DNA of 9,040 nt from Burkholderiaceae bacterium (GTDB lineage Bacteria > Pseudomonadota > Gammaproteobacteria > Burkholderiales > Burkholderiaceae_C): the NCBI GenBank assembly GCA_025458585.1, contig JALOSD010000089.1:1-9040 (forward strand). The letters are read 5' to 3'. Position numbers and translations under genes: made by a program. This document shows positions 1-5,549 of this stretch, piece after piece. A model generated the notes under the pieces. That model made no database searches, was not told the DNA's origin, and saw nothing but the letters and a program-made list of their open reading frames with translations. Numbering within the stretch: position 1 is the stretch's first letter; each line of letters begins with the position of its first letter.

Positions 1-307
1 GCACGTCGACGGCGGGCGGCGCCTCGGGTGCGGTTCGGCGCGCCGCGCCGTGGCCGACCTCGGCCAGCCGGTTGCGCGCGCCGCTGATCGTGAAGCCCTG
101 GTCGTACAGCAGCTCGCGGATGCGCCGGATCAGCAGCACCTCGTGGTGCTGGTAGTAGCGGCGGTTGCCGCGCCGCTTGACGGGCCGAAGCTGCGTGAAC
201 TCCTGCTCCCAGTAGCGCAGCACGTACGGCTTGACGGCGCACAACTCGCTCACTTCACCGATCGTGAAGTAGCGCTTGGCGGGGATCGGCGGCAGCCCGG
301 AGTCCAT
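1..307 (-). CDS. MerR-family transcriptional regulator (3' end cut by window edge)
   Basis: DNA-binding regulator of the MerR superfamily; the inducer and targets cannot be read from the sequence. The translation from the ATG at 307 starts MDSGLPPIPAKRYFTIGEVS. The winged helix-turn-helix occupies about residues 12-80: the YFTIGEVSELCAV helix pair, then VLRYWEQEF, a wing with RRGNRRYY, and a second helical part (IRRIRELLYDQGFTISGARNRL). About 102 codons are visible, and the Pro/Ala-rich tail runs off the left edge. A MerR-like gene directly after ihfA is a common arrangement in betaproteobacteria, which supports the call. It lies 37 bp downstream of ihfA on the same strand and is probably co-transcribed. 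No strong Shine-Dalgarno sequence precedes the ATG. No metal-binding cysteines are seen in the visible part, so a metal-sensor role is not supported. Confidence 0.9.
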   Translation of the reverse strand, partial: MDSGLPPIPAKRYFTIGEVSELCAVKPYVLRYWEQEFTQLRPVKRRGNRRYYQHHEVLLIRRIRELLYDQGFTISGARNRLAEVGHGAARRTAPEAPPAVDV

Positions 308-344
308 GCAGGTCGGTGCGCTGCGGCGTCAGTCTCGGGCCACT

Positions 345-707
345 CTACTCGAACTCCTCCGGCACCGGCGCGTCGCCCTGCACGATCGCCTTCAGCTTGT
401 GACTGGCGTGGAACGTGACGACGTGGCGGGCCTTGATCGGGATCGACTCGCCGGTGCGCGGGTTGCGCCCGGGGCGCGGCGCCTTGCGGCGGATGCCGAA
501 GTGGCCGAAGCCCGACAGCTTCACCTCGCGGCCGGCGACGAGCTCGGCGTGGATGATGTCGAAGAAGGCCTCGACCATGTCCTTCGACTCGCGCTTGTTC
601 AGCCCGAGGCGCTCGAACAGCAGCTCGGCGAGCTCGGCCTTCGTCAGCGTCGGCGTCTCGAGCGACGGCAGGATCACGCGCGCGGGCGGGCGGTCTTCAT
701 GGTCCAT
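345..707 (-). CDS. ihfA: Integration host factor subunit alpha
   Basis: Alpha subunit of IHF, the sequence-specific DNA-bending heterodimer of the HU/IHF family (nucleoid organisation, transcription, recombination). The 120-residue product has the core TLTKAELAELLFERLGLNKR, then KLSGFGHFGIRRKAPRPGRNP with the conserved beta-arm RPGRNP(R)TGE, then VVTFHASHKLK. The start is chosen at 707 because AAGGA sits 7 nt upstream. An in-frame ATG at 725 would add six residues but has poor SD spacing. The protein is longer than the roughly 100 residues usual for the family: about 15 extra residues precede the core (MDHEDRPPARVILPS) and an acidic tail (GDAPVPEEFE) ends it. It lies 35 bp after pheT, as in the well-known pheST-ihfA operon, so it is presumably transcribed with the synthetase genes. 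The overlapping longer frame of 508 codons is a shadow fused upstream of this gene. Confidence 0.95.
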   Translation of the reverse strand: MDHEDRPPARVILPSLETPTLTKAELAELLFERLGLNKRESKDMVEAFFDIIHAELVAGREVKLSGFGHFGIRRKAPRPGRNPRTGESIPIKARHVVTFHASHKLKAIVQGDAPVPEEFE

Positions 708-742
708 CGTGTCGTCCTTCCCCATCTCGTCACGTTCGCGCG

Positions 743-3080
743 TCAGGTGCGCAGGCGCGCGCCGACGCGCTCCGACAGCTGCACGAGCACGCGCCCGAGC
801 TCGGCGTCGATGCGCTCGTCGTTCAGCGTCGCCGCCTCGTCGAGCAGTTCGAGCCGCACCGCGACGCTGCGCTCGTGCGCGCCGATGCCGGCTGCCGGCG
901 CCGACGGCTTGTACAGATCGAACACGCGCGCCGAGCGCACGAGCCCTTCGCCGGGGCCGATCGCGGCAACGAGCGCGTCGTGCGCGACGCCGTCGGCAAC
1001 GACGAGCGCGAGGTCGCGCGTCACCGGCTGCAGCCGCGGCACGGGCTGCGCCTGCGGCACGTCGCGCGCGGTCAGCGCGTCGAGTTCGAGCTCGAACAGC
1101 ACCGGCGCCTGCGGCAGGTCGTAGGCCTGGCGCCACTTCGGGTGCAGCTCGCCGACCCAGCCGACCGTCGCGCCGTCGACCTCGATGCGCGCGCTGCGCC
1201 CCGGGTGCAGCGCCGGGTGCTGGGCGGCGGCGAAGCGCGGTCGGCGCGGCGCGAACACCGCCTCGACGTCGCCCTTGACGTCGAAGAAGTCGACCGTGCG
1301 CTCCTTGTGCGCCCACTGCAGGTCCTCGGCGGCGCCGTAGGCCAGCGCCGCGAGCCGCATCGGCTGGTGCACGCCGGCCACCGTCGTGTCGCCGTCGCGC
1401 ACCGAGGCATCCTTCATGAACACGCGGCCGATCTCGAAGACGCGCACGCGAGCCTGCTTGCGCGCCAGGTTGTGGCGCAGCACCTGCACCAGCGAGCCGA
1501 CGAGGCTCGAGCGCATCACCGCGAGCGGCGCCGCGATCGGATTCAGCACCTTGATCGGGTCGGCGTTGCCGGAGAGTTCGTGCTCCCAGCGCTCCTCGAC
1601 GAACGAGAAGCCGATCGTCTCCTGGTAGTCGAGCGCGGCGAGCAGGTGGCGCAGCCGGTGCGGGCCGCGCACGCGCTCGGGCCACACATGCGCCGTCACC
1701 GGCGCCACCGGAGGCGTCAGCGGCAGCCGGTCGTAGCCGAGCACGCGGATCACCTCCTCGATCAGGTCCTCCTCGATCGCGAGGTCGAAGCGCCAGCTCG
1801 GCGGCGTCACGGTCAGCGTGCCGTCGCCTTCGGTGAACGGCAGCCCGAGGCGGCGGAACACGTCGGCGCACTGCGCCTGTGTCACCGGCATGCCGATCAC
1901 CTTGGCTGCACGCGCGACGCGCAGCGTCACCGGCTTCGGCGCCGGCAGGTCGACGACCTGGTCGTCGATCGGCCCCGGCTCGCCGCCGCAGATCTCGACG
2001 ATGAGCTGCGTGATGCGCTCGATGTGCTCAACGGTGAGCGCAGGGTCGACGCCGCGCTCGAAGCGGTGGCCGGCATCGGTGGCCGCCGCCCATGATGCCG
2101 GCCAGCGACTCGACACCTCTCGCGTCGGCGATCACGCCGACCTCGCCGTCGACCTCGATCGTGTTGCCGTTGAGCAGCTTGAGCGTCTCACCCTTCCCGT
2201 CGGTCACCCGGCCCCAGCGCACGACGAGCCGCTCGTGGATCTTGTCGAGGTCGAAGATGTGCGAAGGCCGGCCGTACTCGAACATCACGTAGTTCGAGAT
2301 GTCGACCAGCGCTGTGACGCTGCGCTGGCCGCAGCGCGCCAGGCGCTCGACCATCCACGCCGGCGTCTTCGCCGTCGTGTCGACGTTGCGCACGATGCGC
2401 CCCGAGAAGCGCCCGCACAGGTCCGGCGCCTCGACCGTGACCGGCAGCTTCGCGTCGTGCGTCGCCCTGACCGGCGCGATCGCGGGCGTGCACAGCGGCG
2501 CCCCCGTCAGCGCCGAGACCTCGCGCGCGATGCCGTACACGCTCAGGCAGTGCGCGAGGTTCGGCGTGAGCTTGAGCGTGAACAGCGTGTCGTCGAGCTG
2601 CAGCGCCTCGCGCAGGTCGGCGCCGACCGGCGCGTCGCTCGCGAGCTCGAGCAGCCCGCCGTGGTCGTCGGAGAGCTTCAGCTCGCGCGCCGAGCACAGC
2701 ATGCCGAAGCTGTCGACGCCGCGCAGGTTGCCGACCTTGATCTCGAACGGCGCGCCGCCCTCGTCGGCCGGCGGCAGCTGCGCGCCGACGAGCGCGAGCG
2801 GCGCCCTCAGGCCCGCCCGTGCGTTGGGCGCGCCGCAGACGACCTGCAGCAGGCCGTCCCTCGAGTGTTCGCCGGCGGCGACCTTGCACACGCGCAGGCG
2901 GTCGGCGTTGGGGTGCGGCACCGCCTCGACGATCTCGCCGACGACGATCTTGGTGAACGGCGGCGCCACGGGGCGCAGCTCTTCGACCTCGAGACCGGCC
3001 ATCGTCAGCAGGTCGGCGAGCTCCTGCGTCGACAGCGGCGGGTTGCAGAACTCGCGCAGCCAGGATTCCGGGAATTGCAT
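743..3080 (-). pseudogene. pheT: Phenylalanyl-tRNA synthetase beta subunit, reading frame broken by a ~98-nt deletion
   Basis: Beta subunit of the alpha2-beta2 PheRS that charges tRNA-Phe; it carries the editing and tRNA-binding domains. From the ATG at 3080 (MQFPESWLREFCNPPLST) the first frame gives the EMAP-like tRNA-binding domain (FTKIVVGEIVEAVPHPNADR, VVCGAPNAR) and the B3/B4 domain up to SLAGIMGG at 2085. Reading then continues in another frame from 2080 (TDAGHRFERGVDPALT). That frame covers B5, the catalytic-like domain and a C-terminal FDX-ACB domain (PVTRDLALVV to the stop at 743-745). Family members carry about 34 residues between these two points; here only 4 nt remain. The parts total about 776 residues against an expected ~810. 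All other regions look intact and constrained. Because pheT is essential and no second copy is seen, an assembly or amplification artefact is the leading explanation. It lies 15 bp after pheS. Confidence 0.9.
2067..2104. repeat. 11-bp perfect inverted repeat enclosing the pheT deletion junction
   Basis: TGGCCGGCATC at 2067-2077 is the exact reverse complement of GATGCCGGCCA at 2094-2104, with 16 nt between them. The junction at which the pheT frame changes (2081-2084) is inside that loop. In an undeleted gene the same arms would presumably enclose a loop of about 114 nt. Both arms encode conserved PheT residues (LAGI and TDAGH), so the repeat is a by-product of coding sequence, but it could favour polymerase skipping or mis-assembly. 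Confidence 0.8.
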
Positions 3081-3095
3081 GACTCGTCTCGCGCC

Positions 3096-4121
3096 TTACT
3101 GGAACTGGCTCAGGAAGCGCAGGTCGTTGTCGAAGAACAGGCGCAGGTCGTTGACGCCGTAGCGCAGCATCGTCAGGCGGTCCGGACCCATGCCGAAGGC
3201 GAAGCCGATGTGGCGCTCCGGGTCGAGCCCGAAGTTGCGCACGACGTTCGGATGCACCTGCCCCGAACCCGCGACCTCGAGCCAGCGGCCCTTCAGCGGC
3301 CCCGACGAGAACGCGATGTCGACCTCGGCCGACGGCTCGGTGAACGGGAAGAAGCTCGGGCGGAAGCGGATCGCGAGGTCGTCCGTCTCGAAGAAGTGGC
3401 GGAAGAAGTCGGCGAATACCGCCTTCAGGTCCTTGAAGCTGACGTTCTCGCCGATCCACAGGCCCTCGCACTGATGGAACATCGGCGAGTGGGTCGCGTC
3501 GCTGTCGACGCGGTAGGTACGCCCGGGCGCGATGACGCGGATCTCGGGCATCGTGTCCGTGCCCGCATGGCGCTTGACGTGCTGCACCGCGTGGCGCACC
3601 TGCATCGGGCTCGTGTGCGTGCGCAGCAGGTAGCCCCCCTCGACGTAGAACGTGTCGTGCATCGAACGCGCCGGGTGGTCCTCCGGTGTGTTCAACGCGG
3701 TGAAGTTGAACCAGTCGTTCTCGATCTCGGGGCCTTCGGCGACGTCGAAGCCCATCGAGCCGAAGATCGCCTCGATGCGCTCCATCGTGCGGCTCACGGG
3801 GTGCAGGCCGCCCGAGCCGCGGCGCCGGCCGGGAAGCGTGACGTCGAGCGCCTCGGCGTGCAACTGGGCCTCGAGCTCGGCGTCGGCCAGCGCCTGGCGG
3901 CGCGCCTGCAGCGCCGCTTCGATGCGCTGCTTGATGGCGTTGATCTCGGCGCCGCGCGCGCGCTTGTCGTCGGCGCCGAGCGCAGCGAGTGACTTCAGCA
4001 GCTCGGTCACGCGGCCCGTCTTCCCGAGGAAGCGCGCCTTGGCGTTCTCGAGCTCAGCGGGTGTGGAGGCGGCGGCGAACGCGTCGTGCGCCGCCGCCAC
4101 CAGGGAATCGAGGTCGTTCAT
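3096..4121 (-). CDS. pheS: Phenylalanyl-tRNA synthetase alpha subunit
   Basis: Catalytic subunit of cytoplasmic PheRS (ATP + Phe + tRNA-Phe to Phe-tRNA-Phe). The 341-residue product fits the family. It has an N-terminal coiled-coil arm (about 1-90, ending near LHAEALDVTLPGRRR) and then the class II core. Motif 1 lies around LHPVSRTMERIEAIFGSMGF; motif 2 around PGRTYRVDSDATHSPMFHQ with the CEGLWI strand; motif 3 is GFAFGMGPDRLTMLRYGVND. The TSPMQVRH and FRPSFFPFTEPSAEVD segments are also typical. The start at 4121 (MNDLDSLVAAAHDAF) matches the usual N-terminus, although no Shine-Dalgarno sequence precedes it and an intrinsic terminator ends only 14 nt upstream. The same frame stays open back to an ATG at 4217 overlapping the rplT stop. 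Those extra 32 residues (Pro/Arg-rich) do not resemble PheS. pheT follows after 15 bp. Confidence 0.96.
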   Translation of the reverse strand: MNDLDSLVAAAHDAFAAASTPAELENAKARFLGKTGRVTELLKSLAALGADDKRARGAEINAIKQRIEAALQARRQALADAELEAQLHAEALDVTLPGRRRGSGGLHPVSRTMERIEAIFGSMGFDVAEGPEIENDWFNFTALNTPEDHPARSMHDTFYVEGGYLLRTHTSPMQVRHAVQHVKRHAGTDTMPEIRVIAPGRTYRVDSDATHSPMFHQCEGLWIGENVSFKDLKAVFADFFRHFFETDDLAIRFRPSFFPFTEPSAEVDIAFSSGPLKGRWLEVAGSGQVHPNVVRNFGLDPERHIGFAFGMGPDRLTMLRYGVNDLRLFFDNDLRFLSQFQ

Positions 4122-4135
4122 GGCAACGTAGAACG

Positions 4136-4163
4136 AAAAAGGCCGCCACCGAAGGTGACGGCC
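4136..4163 (-). terminator. Intrinsic terminator / attenuator between rplT and pheS
   Basis: Read on the minus strand, GGCCGTCACC, a TTC loop and GGTGGCGGCC form a 10-bp stem with a single G-U pair, followed at once by TTTTT. This is a textbook Rho-independent terminator for leftward transcription. The plus strand has no T-run after the stem. It sits inside the operon, 14 nt ahead of the pheS ATG, so it must be partly read through or regulated. E. coli also has an attenuator at this position, controlled by the pheM leader peptide. No Phe-rich leader peptide is visible here. Confidence 0.8.
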
Positions 4164-4178
4164 TCGAGGCTTGCGACA

Positions 4179-4208
4179 CCCCGGCTGGCCCGCGCGGGCC
4201 GGCCGGGG
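4179..4208. repeat. 30-nt near-perfect palindrome upstream of the pheST terminator
   Basis: CCCCGGC (4179-4185) pairs with GCCGGGG (4202-4208), and the inner GGCCCG/CGGGCC continues the stem. Only one mismatched pair interrupts about 14 paired positions. It lies between the rplT stop and the terminator hairpin. It may be a pause or structural hairpin in the rplT-pheS leader, an mRNA-stabilising stem for the upstream transcript, or a partner in alternative folding. Function is inferred only. Confidence 0.6.
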
Positions 4209-4216
4209 AGCCGGCA

Positions 4217-4573
4217 TCAAGCGAGCTGGGCCTTCACCTTCTCGACGATGCTGCCGAACGCGGCAGGATCGTTGACGGCCAGATCGGCGAGCACCTTGCG
4301 GTCGATGTCGATCTGCGCCTTCTTCAGGCCGGCCATGAACTTGCTGTACGTCACGCCGAGCTCGCGGCTCGCCGCGTTGATGCGGGCGATCCAGAGCTGG
4401 CGGAAGACGCGCTTGCGGGTGCGGCGGTCACGGTAGGCGTACTGGCCCGCCTTCATCACCGCCTGCTTGGCGATGCGGAAGACGTTCTTGCGGCGGCCAC
4501 GGAAACCCTTGGCCAGGGCCAGCACCTTCTTGTGGCGGGCGCGGGCGGTGACACCACGTTTGACGCGAGGCAT
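4217..4573 (-). CDS. rplT: 50S ribosomal protein L20
   Basis: L20 binds 23S rRNA early in large-subunit assembly; in E. coli and Bacillus it also represses its own operon. The 118-residue product is full length (MPRVKRGVTARARHKKVLAL, then AKGFRGRRKNVFRIAKQAVM). The very basic N-terminal helix is followed by the globular C-terminal domain (RQLWIARINAASRELGVTY). AAAGGAGAG lies 5 nt before the ATG. The gap to rpmI is 26 bp, consistent with co-translation of the two ribosomal proteins. The TGA stop overlaps an ATG (TGATG) that opens the frame running into pheS. Confidence 0.98.
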   Translation of the reverse strand: MPRVKRGVTARARHKKVLALAKGFRGRRKNVFRIAKQAVMKAGQYAYRDRRTRKRVFRQLWIARINAASRELGVTYSKFMAGLKKAQIDIDRKVLADLAVNDPAAFGSIVEKVKAQLA

Positions 4574-4599
4574 GGACTCTCTCCTTTCGTCTCAGGCGG

Positions 4600-4803
4600 T
4601 CAGAGGCCGGCGAACGGCATCATCGCCGCGATGTGGCCGGTGTCGCGCTCGTTCACGTTGGCGCTGCCGCGCAGCTGACGCTTGCGGGTCGTGCTCTTCT
4701 TCGTGAGGATGTGGCGCTTGAACGCCTGGCCGCGCTTGACGGTGCCGCCGGGACGTACGCGAAAGCGCTTCTTCGCGCCGCTCTTGGTCTTCATCTTGGG
4801 CAT
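4600..4803 (-). CDS. rpmI: 50S ribosomal protein L35
   Basis: Small basic large-subunit protein of 67 residues, close to the family's usual ~65. It begins MPKMKTKSGAKKRFRVRPGG and includes FKRHILTKKSTTRKRQLRG, all hallmark L35 segments. AAGGAG is placed 5 nt before the ATG. It sits between infC and rplT as in most bacteria. The 129-bp gap upstream contains a structured segment that could be a translational operator for L20. Confidence 0.98.
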   Translation of the reverse strand: MPKMKTKSGAKKRFRVRPGGTVKRGQAFKRHILTKKSTTRKRQLRGSANVNERDTGHIAAMMPFAGL

Positions 4804-4825
4804 GACTGCTCCTTCTAAGTGACCC

Positions 4826-4868
4826 TTGCAGGCGACGCCGGCTTCCCGACGTGCTTGTTGGCCTGCAA
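4826..4868 (-). promoter_or_regulatory. Nested hairpin in the rpmI leader, candidate L20 translational operator
   Basis: On the minus-strand RNA, TTGCAGGC (4868-4861) pairs perfectly with GCCTGCAA (4833-4826). Inside, ACGTCGG (4852-4846) and CCGGCGT (4841-4835) form a 7-bp stem with one G-U pair and a GAAG loop. The two stems are separated by an asymmetric internal loop (8 nt on one side, 1 on the other). The structure ends shortly before the rpmI Shine-Dalgarno sequence. In E. coli L20 represses rpmI-rplT by binding structured mRNA in this same gap. Equivalence here is inferred from position and foldability only. Confidence 0.5.
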
Positions 4869-4885
4869 CGGCTTCTCTTCGACAC

Positions 4886-4904
4886 CCGCGGTGACCGACC
4901 GCGG
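4886..4904 (-). repeat. 7-bp perfect hairpin in the infC-rpmI gap
   Basis: CCGCGGT and ACCGCGG (4886-4892 and 4898-4904) are exact reverse complements around a 5-nt loop. No T-run follows, so it is not an intrinsic terminator. It lies upstream of the larger rpmI-proximal hairpin and may belong to the same structured leader. Confidence 0.5.
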
Positions 4905-4932
4905 ATGCGAAACCTTCGACAACCTGCGCCGG

Positions 4933-5481
4933 CTACTTGCGTTTCGGCGCCAGCACCATGATCATCTGCCGGCCTTCGAGCTTGGGCATGTGCTCGACGA
5001 CCGCCACGTCAGCCAGTTCGTCGCGAATGCGCTCGAGCAGCCGCATGCCGATTTCCTGGTGCGTGATCTCGCGGCCGCGGAACCGCAGCGTGACCTTGCC
5101 CTTGTCGCCGTCCTCGGCGATGAAGCGGCGCAGGTTGCGCATCTTCACCGCGTAGTCGGCGTCGTCGGTGCCAGGGCGGAACTTGACTTCCTTGACCTCG
5201 ATGACCTTCTGCTTGGACTTGGCCTCCGCCGCCCTCTTCTGTTCCTGGTACTTGAACTTGCCGTAGTCCATCAGCCGGCAAACCGGCGGATCGGCCTGGG
5301 CCGCGATCTCGACCAGATCGACGTCGTGCTCGCCGGCCAGCCTGAGCGCCTCCTGGATCGGGACGACGCCCAGCGGCTCGTTCTCGGGGCCGTTGAGGCG
5401 CACCATCGGGGCCATGATCTCCCGGTTCAACCGGTGCTTGCGGATGTCGTTCGGAGTACGACGGTCGAAGAAAGTAGCGAT
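4933..5481 (-). CDS. infC: Translation initiation factor IF-3, AUC start
   Basis: IF3 binds the 30S subunit, prevents premature joining and checks the start codon and initiator tRNA. The start is set at an ATC at 5481. From there the frame reads ATFFDRRTPNDIRKHRLNRE, the normal betaproteobacterial IF3 N-terminus, with GAGG 8 nt upstream. The first ATG-type start would lose these conserved residues. The product is 182 residues: an N-terminal domain up to YGKFKYQEQK (signature DLVEIAAQADPPVCRLMDYG), a lysine-rich linker, and a C-terminal domain (EVKFRPGTDDADYAVKMRNL to MVLAPKRK). A poor start codon (AUU in E. coli) is the known basis of IF3 autoregulation; AUC would serve the same role. The gap to thrS is 68 bp. 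Confidence 0.95.
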   Translation of the reverse strand: MATFFDRRTPNDIRKHRLNREIMAPMVRLNGPENEPLGVVPIQEALRLAGEHDVDLVEIAAQADPPVCRLMDYGKFKYQEQKRAAEAKSKQKVIEVKEVKFRPGTDDADYAVKMRNLRRFIAEDGDKGKVTLRFRGREITHQEIGMRLLERIRDELADVAVVEHMPKLEGRQMIMVLAPKRK

Positions 5482-5549
5482 GGTTCCAGCCTCTTCACAG
5501 CCGCAGGCAAGACGCGACCGGGTTCACAAAACGAAACGCGCACCCGGCC

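Noticed and set aside
745..1871. Long minus-strand frame apparently fused to the N-terminus of ihfA
   Set aside because: The upstream part is an out-of-frame, Arg/Ala-rich reading of pheT. ihfA has its own Shine-Dalgarno sequence and start at 707.
2028..2116. Programmed ribosomal frameshift joining the two pheT frames
   Set aside because: No convincing slippery heptamer was seen at the junction, and about 34 conserved codons are also missing, which frameshifting cannot restore.
1818..3992. 724-codon open frame on the plus strand opposite pheT and pheS
   Set aside because: It is antisense to two recognised genes, low in complexity, rich in Arg/Ala/Val and without any domain. It is a GC-driven shadow.
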